In this document: one piece after another, positions 1 to 11,583 of the stretch
Layout: each line of letters begins with the position of its first letter
Numbering within the stretch: position 1 is the first letter of the stretch
NCBI GenBank assembly: GCA_024138025.1
Contig: JAMXBD010000811.1
Coordinates: forward strand, 124,001 to 188,000
DNA: 64,000 nt
Reading direction: 5' to 3'
From: Combretum micranthum
Taxonomy: Eukaryota > Streptophyta > Magnoliopsida > Myrtales > Combretaceae
Notes under the pieces: model-generated
What the model saw: the letters and a program-made list of their open reading frames with translations, nothing else
What the model was told of the DNA's origin: nothing
Database searches by the model: none
Made by a program: the position numbers and the translations under genes

Positions 1-103
1 GTGCCATTGCTCCTCTTCTTTGGTTCCTTCTTCTCTGTTGATGCAAGGTTCTTTCAATCTCAGGGTCTAAAGGTAGAAGTTCAGAACTTCTACTTCTTCG
101 CAT
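1..103 (-). CDS. Athila-like gag, N-terminal 34 codons only
   Basis: The minus strand opens with ATG at 103-101 and reads MRRSRSSELLPLDPEIERT before continuing in frame past the window edge. A basic start followed by a DPEIERT segment is typical of Athila-type gag, which would coat the element's RNA in the cytoplasm. The ATG lies 86 nt downstream of a tRNA-Asp primer binding site (207-190), where gag should begin. A possible 3' splice site (ctctttgcag) lies just before it. Only the first residues are visible, so the state of the rest of the element is unknown. Confidence 0.6.
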   Translation of the reverse strand, partial: MRRSRSSELLPLDPEIERTLHQQRRRNQRRGAMA

Positions 104-189
104 AAAACCTGCAAAGAGAAAAGGAAAAATCAAACTAAACTTAAACCTAAACTACTAGCAAAGCTGAAGGTAGTCTAATATTAATAAGA

Positions 190-207
190 TCCCCGGCAAC
201 GGCGCCA
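190..207 (-). other. Primer binding site (tRNA-Asp), second Athila-like element
   Basis: The plus strand reads tccccggcaacggcgcca, identical to the 3' end of plant tRNA-Asp, so the minus strand carries the complementary primer binding site. It lies 7 bp from the probable LTR edge at 215. The same 18 bases recur at 21122-21139 in the complete Athila-type element. Confidence 0.85.
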
Positions 208-214
208 GAAAACT

Positions 215-1183
215 TGATGTGCTAAATTAGTATTGAATTTTAAAGCATCTTATCCAGCAAGCGTACTGGGCCTTATCTTGTAATATAGCATGAGTCAAGT
301 GTCGATCCCACAGAGATCTATTAACTACTAGACAGTTATCAACTAATACTAATATCTAGGCAATTGATCTTTTGAATGATTAAATTATCTAATTAAGTAT
401 CTACTATGAATGCAATGAGCTTTTGAAGAGAGTGATATGTTAGAAAAATGTGGGAAGGAGCAGAATCCACTTTAAACTATTGCCAATCAACTTGAAGTCA
501 TGTTATAATGATAATTAGATTCATGGATATTCATAAGAAATTGTCAAGATTTAAAAACAGAGTTAAAAACCTTTTAAACCACAAAAATAATCAATAGCTT
601 CCGCTAAATAAATTATTAGTGGAATCAAAATTACAATTATAAACCTTCCGATTCTATAATTGACTAATACTTTATATTAACATCCCTAATTCCTTAGTGA
701 GAAATCAATATAAAATATTGCATTATATTCATGGACAATTTCTAAATTAGATTAAACTCCGCCGCTTCCGCAATTGTAATTTAATCTCAATTTATGAATT
801 CATATGAACCCTAATTTCCCTTCCGAGTTATTAGAATTCTTATACACCAAAGATATGATGAATAATCAGAACTCAATATGAATATTCATGATTCTAACTA
901 TCTTATAACATGGTTTCAAAGATCATTTTAGCATGTTTAAAGCTTCATCAACTTCCCACAAAAAGATTTAGCTACTCATGGATGATGATTCAAAAATCAG
1001 ATAAGAAATTGCAAATGATTTCATTATGATCAAATATTCAGATATATGAATTGCATAAAAGAAAAGATCAGATATCACCAATTCAAAATATCAAAGCTTC
1101 ACTTGCAATTCTTGAAAAACTTCAATATCTCTTAAAATCTCTATGAAATGCTAATTCTAATCTATGTATTGTAGTGTATTTCA
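215..1183 (-). mobile_element. 5' LTR of a second Athila-like element (outer end uncertain)
   Basis: Sequence next to the primer binding site starts TGATGTGCTAAATTAG on the plus strand, so the LTR ends ...CA on the minus strand. It has no long ORF. It shares the phrase tcgatcccacagagat near its inner end with the fully defined Athila LTR (tcgtctccacagggat), a conserved position in these LTRs. The outer boundary is a guess: position 1183 is a CA just before the tandem repeat, and the other LTR is outside the window. The LTR could extend further. Confidence 0.5.
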
Positions 1184-1204
1184 GAGCTACTTTTTTAAAT
1201 GGAA

Positions 1205-1925
1205 AATAATATCTCATCATGAAAATTCTCTTCGGTCAAATGCTATTCATACTCATCTCGAGGGAAAACAACTTTTAAAAACGTATGTCATTTTTTAACG
1301 CTAGACTCATCGGTTACTTTAAACCAATTTTTGAAAAGCAAGTAATTTTTTTCTTTACCATTCTATTCTCACAAACAGAGAAATTAAGGCTTTGTTTGTT
1401 AATATAGAATAGTTTTCCAATGATTTTTTTTCCCATAATGTATTGTGTTTCTTAAAGGGAAATATCTTTTTTAATTGAAAAATAATATCTCGTCACGAAA
1501 ATTATGTTCGGTCAAATGCTAATCATGCTTATCTCAAGGGAAAACAACTTTTGGAAACATATGTCATTTTTTAATGCTAGACTCAATGGTTTTTTTTTTT
1601 TTAGCCGTACTAGACTCAACGATTACTTCCACCAATTTTTAAAAGGCAAGTAATTTTTTCTCTCATGTTCTATTCTCACAAATAGAAAATTTAAGGCTTT
1701 GTTTGTTGATATAAAATAGCTTTCCAATAATTTTTTTCCAATAATTTATTGTGTTTTTTAAAGAGAAATCTCTTTTTTACTTGAAAAAATAATATCTCAT
1801 CACGAAAATTCTCTCTGGTCAAATGCTAATCATGCTTATCTTCAGGGAAAACAACTTTTGAAAACGTATGTCATTTCTTAATGCTGGACTCAACAGTTAC
1901 TTTCACCAATTTTTTAAAAGCAACT
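1205..1925. repeat. Tandem repeat, about 2.5 copies of a ~280-305 bp unit
   Basis: The phrase aataatatct followed by c(a/g)tca(t/c)gaaaatt begins units at 1205, 1481 and 1788, giving periods of 276 and 307 bp. Each unit continues with a ggtcaaatgct phrase, a block ending aaaacaacttt, and a cttt(g)ttg stretch. The third unit stops near 1925. Differences between units are scattered, and part of the length change comes from a T-run insertion near 1590-1605. No coding potential is seen. It could be subterminal repeat of an unrecognised element or a local genomic duplication. Confidence 0.8.
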
Positions 1926-1935
1926 GACATGTTTT

Positions 1936-3702
1936 TTTTATTATTTTTGCTTGGTAGATGGGAATAAAAGCTTGCTTCTAACTAATAATATAATAAGGTT
2001 TTCTTTTCTCTCTTTCTTCTTCATCTCTTTTTTTATTATTTTCTCCCTCCTCTGTTGTGCATTTGCTTCATATGAATTAGGAAATTCTTTTCATTAGATT
2101 ATGGATTTATTCTTCCATATGGGGAAGCAAATTGTCGACCACATTAAATTCTAATTGTGTTGCATTAGCTATTCATCTTGGATTATTTTTCTTTTACTTT
2201 TTTGTCACACAATTACATCATTCATCCTTCACTTTTCCCTCACTATCTAAGAGATTATACCTTTTGGGTTCTTCATCACTGGATCACATAATGAACTATA
2301 ATTATTTTTTTAAATTTAATGTGCTATAAAAAATAGGCATGGTTTTAAATTACATTTTTTTATTAAACATGATCTTTATGCATTTCTATATTTATTATAT
2401 TTAGTGAAATGATTGCTTTATACTATATGAAGTATTTCTTCCTTAAAAATTTTATTATGTCATTTACACATACCACACTAGAATTGACAAACGGTTAAAC
2501 TATGTAAGACCCCTCTTCATTGTGAAGATTGTGTTTGTATTAATTAATCTTTAGTCCACACATATAGATTTAACTTTTTCTTTTGTTTTCCAACATGTGT
2601 GCATGTATATGTTATTATATATCAAAAGAAGAACCTATGTATATTAAAAAAGATATACTCAATATGGAAAATTGTGGTACATATAAACAAAAGTTTCAAG
2701 TTTGCTCATTGGTAATATCTAATATGTAATAATCTTCCATGTTGTCATCATTATGATCTTAATTCAATGCCATAATTTGCATTCTCTCTAACAATTAACA
2801 TAAGTGGATGTTAACGAGATTTTCTATTGATCTTATCATTGAGTGACACCACCCCTCTCCCTCTCCCCCCTCCCCCTTCTCAATGGAAGATATTATGTAA
2901 AGAAATGTAGAATCAGTTTGAGGCGTATCAAACTTATATCCTCGTTATAAGTACTATTAAGTATTATACATGATATGCTTATACTGGTCATTTTCAATTT
3001 TAATGGGTTATGACCATCATGAAGACAATTTTTTGCTATTGGTCTTACTATAATTGTTACTTCATATAATTATCATTTATTGGTAGTATTGTGAATGTAT
3101 TTGTCTTGAAAATTTATACATATCATTTCGTGTTTTTCTCTTAAGTAATTTGGTTTTTTAATTTTACTGTGCAGATTTATCCTTTCTCTTGTTACCTCAA
3201 GTGATAACGTGGGTATGTGCATTTGATTTTTTTTTTTTTTTTTAATTACTTCTCCCTTTGGAGTATTATTTTATTTGATGAGTTTTTGTTTGAATTGCGT
3301 TTTTCTTTTCCCATCTTATGATCGATTCTTTAGCAAAACTTAAACCTTTTGATCGTTCTAATATCTTCCTCTATAGATTGATGAAAATAAGAATTATGCC
3401 ATGTATTTAGTGTAGCAGAAGTGGCTCTTTAACTTGGGATTATCATGCATGGTTGAAAATGATGGAAAAGTAAAATTCCAAGAGAGCCTCATGATAATAA
3501 GAAATATGAACGAAAGTTGTATATGAATCAAATTATATATAAATATAATGTAGATATTCATTGCATCAATCAAATATGTATGAGGCCAACAGCATTGTTT
3601 GAGTTATGTATGATACTTAAAGGGAAGAATTTGTTATATCAAATTAAAAGTGTCCATCAAAGAACAAGTTATGTTATTTTCTCATTTAATTAACCATAAT
3701 GT
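1936..3702. other. No gene recognised
   Basis: A+T-rich sequence with homopolymer runs (for example T-runs at 3225-3242). Short ORFs here, including one at 2132-2329 that begins with TTG, have no recognisable domain and biased Phe/Leu/Tyr composition expected from A+T-rich DNA. A C-rich tract at 2852-2876 is the only standout. Confidence 0.6.
2852..2876 (-). other. Potential G-quadruplex tract (minus strand)
   Basis: The minus strand carries G-runs of 5, 6, 3 and 4 separated by loops of 1, 3 and 3 bases, which satisfies the usual four-run G-quadruplex pattern. It is isolated in A+T-rich DNA with no gene next to it. Confidence 0.5.
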
Positions 3703-3939
3703 GAGACAGAGTGATCAGAGGGAGGTCTTTTCAATACATTAAAATTGCATGTTAATATTTTTAGATGGTTTTGGAAACAACTTTAAAATTATATAAGTAT
3801 ATTATAAAGTACCAAGTGGCATAGTCCCTTTAAATTGACTTTTCAAGATATGCTACCAAAATCATCAAACTCATTATATGGTTTATAATTTGAATATATC
3901 TTATTAATAATATTAGTAATTATTTTTAGGAATTCTTAA

Positions 3940-4180
3940 GAGCAATCGATTGTATACATGTTCGTGCATCGATTCCCTTAAAACTTCAAGAGTAGTTTCA
4001 AGGATGAAAGGATGGGGCTACTCAAAATATTGTTATAGCTATAATTTTTAACTTAAAATTTGTTTATGCATTTGTTGAATGAGAATGCTCAACATGTTGT
4101 ATCTTTATTTATACTCTTTGAACGTTAAGTGGACTTAGGATACTAGAAAGCATAGATGACTCTATCGAGAAATGTATAAT
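3940..4180 (+). pseudogene. Harbinger-type DDE nuclease fragment (left arm)
   Basis: Reading across frames gives AIDCIHV.ASIPL, then KGW.TQN(I)V and a stretch like NLKFVYAF. These match the order AIDGTH, KG..TQN, F.Y...GWEGS...D known in HARBI1-like transposase nucleases, which cut and join DNA in the nucleus. The first catalytic Asp would be the D of AID. Stops and frame changes break the reading and the last catalytic residue was not found. It is a remnant. Confidence 0.5.
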
Positions 4181-4727
4181 AAAATTATAATATGAATTAT
4201 TCATCTTCATTAAATAATATATATTATAATGTGGCTAAATATTGATTATGTACACATAAGTATAGTTTTGGCTTGTTGCATTCTTCACAATTTCATAATG
4301 GGAGTTCATTTGCTTAATCTGCTCATAAAAAGAAATATCATGAGATTTGAAATCTCTTAAAGGAATTAGATATCCCAACAAAGTTAAATAGAAGGGGAAA
4401 AAATGGAAAATGGTTTGTGATAAGAGATTGAATAGTAAAGGCTACATGAACCAATCATCATGGAACAAATAGGAGTAATAATTACTTTTCTTCTTTCCTT
4501 TTATTATTGAAGTGATGTTATGTAATTATTTTCTATTGTTGAACTCATGCTCTGTTTATATATCAAAGTAGAGTTTGATCTTGCATGTCCTATTTGTAGT
4601 CATTTTGTGTTGCTATTGCTCTTGTAAATGAATAACTTGTTATGGAATTTCATTTATTTGCATATTTATTATTTTATATTTAAACTTTTTTTGCTCAATG
4701 GTTTTTGAACTATATTACATTGTAGCA

Positions 4728-5057
4728 ATGGAAAATGGTAGTGACAAGGACACTCAAGTTAGAAACTTTTGGTGGTTTAGACAAATGGAATTAATGTTGA
4801 AAATTTTAGTACATGAAGCACTTAAGGGTAACAAAACTTTAACTATATTCAAATCTTTGTCTTTTGCTTGAGAGATATGTGGAATCAATGAAAATTTGGC
4901 GCAAGTTGCATTCCCAATCATTTAGAGAACCATCCTCATACCATCAAAAAATACATGGGCCACCATTCAAAAGAAGAGAAATAAAAGTGGTTTTGGATGG
5001 AATGATGAGCTAGAGATGATAATTGCCGATAAGGAGTTTTTCAATGAAAAAGTGATG
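4728..5057 (+). pseudogene. Myb/SANT-like DNA-binding protein of PIF/Harbinger (left arm)
   Basis: From ATG 4728 one frame reads about 110 codons. It begins MENGSDKDTQVRNFWW and ends with KSGFGWNDELEMIIADKEFF. The GFGWND...MI..DKE block is the hallmark of the plant Myb/SANT-like domain protein that accompanies Harbinger transposases and helps the nuclease bind transposon ends. Two in-frame stops (TGA after SLSFA, TAG after FPII) break it; both fit C-to-T or G-to-A changes. A splice-donor-like gtaagc follows the domain at about 5056. It has a diverged inverted partner at 5595-5925. Confidence 0.65.
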
Positions 5058-5594
5058 GTAAGCATCTTTCTTTTATTTTTAAAGGTATTCTTTTAATTTT
5101 ATTTGAACGATTATTTTAGTAGTTACTTGCTTTTTAATTAAACAATTAAAAAGTTGCAATGTATGATAAAATGACATTAGTTGTGAGAAAATATATTACA
5201 TCAGGTAGTTTTGCTTACCAAAAATATTTTCATGATTCAAATTGAATTTTATTTTCGAGGTATTCTCATCCAATTTAAGTAGAGGAGAATTATTTTCCTA
5301 ATTCAAATTGAATTTTTCAAATTGCTTAGCAAAACTACTTGATGTAATATCTTTTCTCACAAATAATGTCATAAATTGCAATTTTTCAATAGTTTAATTA
5401 AAAATTAAGCAACTATTAAAATAATTGTTTAAATAAAATTGAAAGAATACTTGAAAAGAAAAAAAAGAAAGATGCTTACCTTCATTTTTTCATTGAGAAC
5501 CTTGGCAATTTTTTAAGTAAGCAACTACTAAAATAATCGTTTAAATAAAATTAAAAGAATACCTTGGAAAAAAAAAAAGAAAGATGCTTACTAT

Positions 5595-5925
5595 CACTTT
5601 TTTATTGAAAATCTCCTCGTTGGCAATAATCTTGCTCATCATTCCATCCAAAACAACTTTAAATTTCTCATCTTTTGAACGGTGACCCATGTATTTTTTT
5701 TTTTTTTTATGGTATGAAGATGATTCTCTAAATTATTGGGAAGCAACTCCCTCCGAAATTTTCATTAATTGCACATATCACTCGAGCAAAAGATGATGAT
5801 TTGAATATAGTTAAAGGTTTGCTACCCTTAAGTCCTTCATCTACTAAAATTTTCAGCATTAACTCCATTAGTCTAGACTACCAGAAGTTTCTAAATTGAG
5901 TGTCCTTGTTACTACCATTTTCCAT
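5595..5925 (-). pseudogene. Myb/SANT-like protein of PIF/Harbinger (right arm, inverted)
   Basis: The minus strand repeats the left-arm reading from ATG at 5925-5923: ME.GS.KDTQ.RNFW, LMEALKG-like and LDGMMSKI-like segments are recognisable in pieces, with frameshifts and an A-run that lengthens the middle. The same gtaagcatc donor-like sequence follows near 5590. Its identity to the left arm is clear at DNA level but it is more degraded as protein. Non-functional. Confidence 0.55.
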
Positions 5926-6479
5926 TACTACAATGTAATATAGTTTAAAACCATTAATCCAAAAAATTTTAAATATAAAATAATAAATATGCAAATAAAT
6001 GAAATTTCATAACATGTCATTTATAAGAGCAGTAGCAACAAAAAATGTCTGCAAATAGCATATACAAGATCAAACTCCACTTTAATATGCATGCATAGCA
6101 CGAGTTCAATCATAGAATATAATTCCATAACATCACTTCAATAATAAAAGGAAGGAAGAAAAGTAATTATTACTCCTATTTGTTCTATGATGATTGGTCT
6201 ATGTTGCCTTTACTATGCCATCTCTTGTCACAAACCATTCTCCTTTTTTTCTCCTTTCTTCTATTTAACTTTGTTGAGATATCTAATTCCTTTTAAGAGA
6301 TTTCAAATCTCGTGATATTTCTTTTTATGAGCAGACCAACCAAAAGAACTCCCATTATGAAATTATGAAGAATGCAACAAGCCAAAACTATACTTATTTG
6401 TACGTAACTAGTGTTTACCCACATTATAACATATATTATTTTATGACTATGAATAATTCATATTGTAATTTTTTTATAC

Positions 6480-6730
6480 ATTTCTCTATAGAGTCATCTA
6501 TACTTTCTAGGATCCTAAGTCCGCTTAACATCCAAAGAGTATAAATAAAGATATAACATGTTGTACATTCTCAATGAAACAATGCATAAACAAATTTTAA
6601 GTTAAAAATTATAGCTATAACAATATTTTAGAGTAGCCCCTTCCTTTCATCCTTGAAAGTATCGTTAAATTTTTAAGGGAATCGATGCACAAACATGTGT
6701 ACCGCCATTGATCGCTCTTAAGAATTCCTA
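6480..6730 (-). pseudogene. Harbinger-type nuclease fragment (right arm, inverted)
   Basis: Reverse complement of the 3940-4180 nuclease-like stretch, sharing blocks such as catcgattcccttaaaa and aaggatgaaagga. The reading frame is broken several times. It is identified mainly by alignment to the left arm. Confidence 0.45.
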
Positions 6731-6940
6731 AAGTAATTATCAATATTATTAATAAGCTATATTCAAATTATAAACCATATAATGAGTTTATCAATTTTGG
6801 TGGTATATCTTGAAATGTCAATTTAAAGTGAGAATGCTACTAGGTACTTTATAATATACTTATATAATTTTAAAGTTGCTTACAAAACCATCTAAAAATA
6901 TCAATGTGCTATTTTAATGCATCTAAAAAAGCTCCCTTAG

Positions 6941-6945
6941 ATCAC
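6941..6945. repeat. Target-site duplication ATCAC (partner 29217-29221)
   Basis: ATCAC precedes the TG of copy 1 and follows the CA of copy 2. Flanking Harbinger sequence continues across it: the left arm reads ...cacattatggtt... in reverse, and 29222-29241 reads cctacatctcacattatggt. Confidence 0.8.
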
Positions 6946-7819
6946 TGTAAACTCCTAATTTTTAGGGTAAATTTGAGCTTAAACCTAAATCGAAAAGTCA
7001 ACTGGAAGCCTTAAATCAACAAATCCCTAAGAAACCCAAGCAGTTTAGATCCGGCAACCCTGTGTTCTTAAGTTAAGAAGTCGAAATATGAGTGAAGAGT
7101 GTAGTTTGGTTCGTAATAATATTAGTGTAAACCCTGAAGTTTTGTAATTAATTAAAGCTTAAATCCTAATTAGAAGTCAATCGGAATTCCAAAGTCAACA
7201 AAACCCTAGTCAATTGTAACCATTCAAGTCCGACATTCCTGTTTAAGAAACCCTAACAAAGTAAGAAAGAGTTTAGTATGTAGAATAGTTCGTAATTATC
7301 TAAAGAAGCTTAAAAATATTAGTTTAGTAAAATCGCAACTCGTTTTGAACCCAATCGGACACAGTCCTTGAAAAACGTGTCCCGGGCTCGAAATAGTAAA
7401 AATATTTCGAATATATCGTTCGACTTGTAAAAATATAAGATTTTCAAAAATATCAATTTTATAATTTTTCGGTAGCTAAAAATATCAGATATCACATTTA
7501 TACGCGTATTTTCTTACTACCGGTACTTAAATTGTCATGTCTACTTTACATTACATTATTTACTACTATTCTACACTATTTATCTATCTCTACTTTTTCT
7601 TACAACCTACTCTTATAACCCATACCTCTATTTCTTACAATTTTCATTTCCAATACAACTTCACATCTTTCATATCTTACTTTTCATTAACAAAAATACA
7701 AAAAAATAAATTTTTCCTCCCCCTTTTCTCCAAATTTGTGCTAGCCCCCTCTTCTTTTCCTCTCCAATTTGTTTTATTTTCATTTTTTTAATTAACATAT
7801 TTAACCTCCCACATTTTCC

Positions 7820-7827
7820 TATAAATA
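7820..7827 (+). promoter_or_regulatory. TATA box of family A LTR copy 1
   Basis: TATAAATA followed by cccc and a pyrimidine-rich leader. The same arrangement is kept in copy 2 (23477) and in the reversed copy 3 (33228-33221), so it is the likely RNA polymerase II promoter of this LTR family. Confidence 0.6.
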
Positions 7828-9229
7828 CCCCATCTTCCTTCCACTTCTTTCACACCTTCCATAGACAAAGTTACTCTCTAAAATTCTCTCCAAGAATTCT
7901 CTCCCAAAGCTCTCTCAAGTTTAGTTTTCTTAGGTAAAAATTCTTTAAGTCTTCTTTATGTTCATTTACTTAGTATGAGCTTAATGTGTGTTTTCTAAAC
8001 CATGAAGATTAAAGAAAGCAACAATAGGTTCATACTTTGTTTTTGTTCATGATCTAATTTCTTTATGTTGCTTTTATACATATAATATCTAAATATATCT
8101 ATGTAGCTTTATATATCTTTTAGAGCATATAAGCTCATTTGTTTTGTAATTTGTTTACTTTCCTTGCAGTTTATTTACTTTCATGTTGTTTTTAAGACTA
8201 GTCTTTCTAGTCTTAGACTTGTCCTCATCAAGTCAAAACATTTTCTTTTTCTTTATGGGACTAGTCTTTTCTTAGTCCCGGGATACCTTGATGAAGCTAA
8301 GGTTCCAATACTTGATTTATTTCTTTACTAGCTTATTCTTTTAAGTTATTATGTTTCTTTATGTTTTCATAATTCTATGATTCATATTTATGCATAAATA
8401 TAATGATTCTTGTCTCAACAAAAATAAATAAGGAAAGGTTTTCTTAAAATAAAGATTCTTTTCTAGAAATAAAAAGTAGGCAGTAGTTTTTCTAAAACTA
8501 AGGAGTCATTTTAACAAACTTAGTGGAGCTCACAGGAATTTTTATAAACATACATGACATAGAAAGGACTTTTTGGATTAAACAAAGGTTTTACTAAAAC
8601 TTCACTTTTCATCAAGTACAATTAATTGCTTTCATGAAAATAAAATAATATTTAAAAGAAACAAGAAATTATTTCTATAAAGATATAATTATTAGTATTA
8701 GAAACCAAAGAAATAAAATCGTTCTTTGAAAATTTAGAGGAAAAGGAATTTTCTCATAACTTGAATTATTCTCTAACAAAAAGAATTTTCAAAAGTTCCA
8801 CTTTCCTTTAAAAGCCTTTACTTTTACAAAAAATTCAAGGTTTGAGACAACTTCATTAACTTTATACATTTGGTATGAGCCAATAAATATATGAATATAC
8901 ATTTCAAAGGTTTACAAAAATATTATAAAACATATCTCTTCAAAATGAAATTCAAGTCTATAAAAATTCGTGGTGAATCTGATCACTACTTTTTCGGAAC
9001 CCAAATGACTTAGTTTGATGAAAATAAGTTTAGAAATAGATAGATATTCTCGAATAGGTAGAAAACGATATATTATATGCGAAATTCAGAGTTAAAATAA
9101 GCAAGTTATGACCATTTTAATTTGAAATTTCCTCCAATACGATTTTAACCGTAATTTTAAGAAAGATTAGAATCTTCAAGAATAGAAATTCTATGAAAAA
9201 CTCATTTTTGGGTATTTCATCTTGTTTAG

Positions 9230-9276
9230 GTGAAGAAAGAACTGAGATCACCTTCCTGGAAGATTATTTCGATTAG
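9230..9276 (+). other. Exon-like short reading in family A LTR copy 1
   Basis: A 3' splice-site-like cttgtttag ends at 9229. The next 47 nt encode, in the phase used here, GEERTEITFLEDYFD and a TAG. A donor-like gtgagtta follows at about 9292. The reversed copy 3 (31757-31711) has the same length, splice signals and ending, with EITFPEDYFD. Whether it is translated is unknown. Confidence 0.35.
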
Positions 9277-10027
9277 GAGCTACCGATATGGAGTGAGTTA
9301 ATCCTTTACTAAGTTACATTTCCTTGTTTGTGCTTGCAAGTAGTAGCACTAGAAAATAAGGAAAAGATAAATGAACAATTGTTGTGTGACTTGGATTTAT
9401 GATCGGTTGAATATAAGTTAAGAATATCGAAAGAAGATGCGATAAATAAATTGTGATTCTTATATTGATATGATGAAATTGTGGTTGATCGCCTTTAACT
9501 TGAACTCAACATTATTTGATTAAATATATATTGAAAATAATTCATGCATATCATATTTGTGAGTCACATTTATTTTACTACTATTCTTCGTGTGCGGAAA
9601 CGAGGAAGTGGTAGTGGTGGCTAGTAGGAGCCAGAAAGTCTACATGGGCTTATGGGCCTATAACCTCCCAACCCCCGACATGGAGGGTGTAAAATCCATG
9701 CTACACATGATTTCTGGTTAATTTTGTGTATTTTGTTTGCTCATGTGATTGGTGCATTCTCATATGCTTGATTAAATACTTGTTTATTATATGGAAATGT
9801 TTTGTAAATGAGGAATTATCTCACTATGCTAGATTTGCTTATAACTTTATAACTTTTTGTTACAGTATGATTATCTTTGGTTGGCACCAAGGAGCCCCGT
9901 ATGCCAGGTACGAGCTTAAGCTACTAGGAGTTTTTAGGAGAAGTTATATGTATTTAGTTTTGAACATAGACTTCTAAGAAAATCTCTATAGTTGGCTTAT
10001 GTTATAGTTATGTTTACTTTGTTAATA

Positions 10028-10032
10028 GAATA
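10028..10032. repeat. Target-site duplication GAATA (partner 22674-22678)
   Basis: GAATA immediately flanks both outer LTR ends. Removing the element restores a continuous family A LTR sequence. Confidence 0.9.
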
Positions 10033-11568
10033 TGGTGGGTGTCGAATCCAACAAAATTAAAACCTACTTTAAAATTTGTATATAATAGTGAGTAGGTTCG
10101 TCTCCACAGGGATTGGGGTAAATTTATTTCTATTTAAGAAAGAATGCAGATGAAAGAAGATTGGGGGGTTTGTTTAATCAAAAGCAATTAAAGTTTAGTT
10201 TATCTCTAAAACTAGCAATTACAAATAAGAGTTGAATTCAATAATAAGAAATCTCTAATCAAGGTGATACTACAATTCAATTCCTAGATTCGATCATTGA
10301 TGCAAAGATCATTATTCTTTTTCTGACTAGATCGGTTATAGATTTCAATATGCTTTGAAACCCTATCTCTCCTTACTGAATTGATAACTAAGATAAGATC
10401 TTTAGTTATTTCTCTTATTGATTAGATAACCCTAAACAAGCTCTTAGGATTTAACCTATCAATAGCAATAGAAATTAGAGAGACTACCAATCCTAATTAA
10501 TAATCCATAGAGCATGAATTATTTAAATTAGATTATATATCATCACAATATGAATTAACTATTTGATTGTAATCAACCACGTTGTTGTGTTACTCCTATT
10601 AGAATAGATGAACAATTACGGATTCAGTATTCTAATTAACAATGTATTGTTTTGTCAATTGAACAATAGACCTAAATTGTAACAATCAAACACAACAATA
10701 ATAACAAAACAATTAGATGATATATAGATAATCAGAAGAAAAGAACAATTGATTAAATCGAATTAGATCTCACAAATCTTTGTAGAATTGAATCTGTAGC
10801 AATCCCCCTTGATTAGAATAGATGTTTAGCCACTCATAACTTTCAAATTTTCTCTCTAGGGTTTTTCTTAACAAAGGATATCTGAATTATGGAATGAATT
10901 CTCAAAGAAACCCTATAAGATATTTATATACAAAAGTGAGTAATTGAAAGGTCATCAATTAATGTAAACTGCCAGTTACACATAAACACTGGCGGCCTAA
11001 ATTCATCATGGCCGGCTTATCTTCATTTGCCTCTTCATTGTCCCTTGCAGTTACATGATAGGCCGGCATTTTCCCATAATGGCCGGCGGCGTTTCTCTTA
11101 TCTATGCCGGCGTATGTTCTCATTCATGAATCCAGTGTAGTAATGGCCGGTGGCGTTGATAGATAAGCTGGCGGCCTTCATATATTGTCCAACATCCAGA
11201 GATGAAATGGCCAGCGGCTTAAATATATATGCTGCCGGCATTTAATGTTGAATTTGTTCACTACCGAAATTCAAGATACGCTGGCGGCCTTCATCAATTC
11301 TTCTTCAGCCTTTGTATGTTTATATTGTACGCCGATGAAATCCAATAAAGGCCGGCGGCCTAAATCCATGAATGGCCGGCCTTTCTTTCTGATTTTTGTT
11401 CCTTGTATATATTTTACTCCAATTTTGTACTATTTGCTTCTTTTGGATTCAAAGACCTGATATTCATATAAATCATGATTAAGTACCGATTCCATATAAT
11501 TTCTACAAAATTAATAACAATTAATCCAAATTAAATCCCATAAAATTAGAGTAATTTTCATCTCAACA
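10033..11568 (-). repeat. 3' LTR of the Athila-type element
   Basis: 1536 bp, near-identical to 21145-22673. Differences include gattggggggt against gattgggggt and a TA insertion near 11186. The TATA-like element is at 10930-10921 and the GCCGGC-rich array at about 10985-11390. A short ORF in it (11245-11460, plus strand) is incidental. Confidence 0.95.
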
Positions 11569-11583
11569 AATTCCCCCACACTT
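11569..11583 (-). other. Polypurine tract next to the 3' LTR
   Basis: The minus strand reads aagtgtgggggaatt directly before the LTR TG, the place for plus-strand priming. Confidence 0.85.

Larger units (their letters stand above)
3703..6940. mobile_element. Inverted duplication of a decayed PIF/Harbinger element
   Basis: Sequence from about 3703 to 5217 reappears as its reverse complement from about 5326 to 6940, around a ~108-bp spacer. Matching landmarks are the Myb-like reading (4728-5057 against 5925-5595), the nuclease-like reading (near 3940-4180 against 6730-6480) and the outer phrase gtgatcagaggg against cagtgatctaaggg. The right arm also has a ~130-bp internal duplication (5380-5475 against 5510-5590). 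The arms differ by many substitutions and small indels, so the duplication is old. The right arm is cut at 6941-6945 (ATCAC) by the family A insertion and resumes at 29222-29241. Terminal repeats of the original transposon were not identified. Confidence 0.7.

Noticed and set aside
7537..7791. ORF starting MSTLHYIIYYYS, repeated at 33253-33510 (minus)
   Set aside because: It lies upstream of the LTR TATA box, is A+T-driven (Tyr, Phe, Ile) and is conserved only because the LTRs are related.
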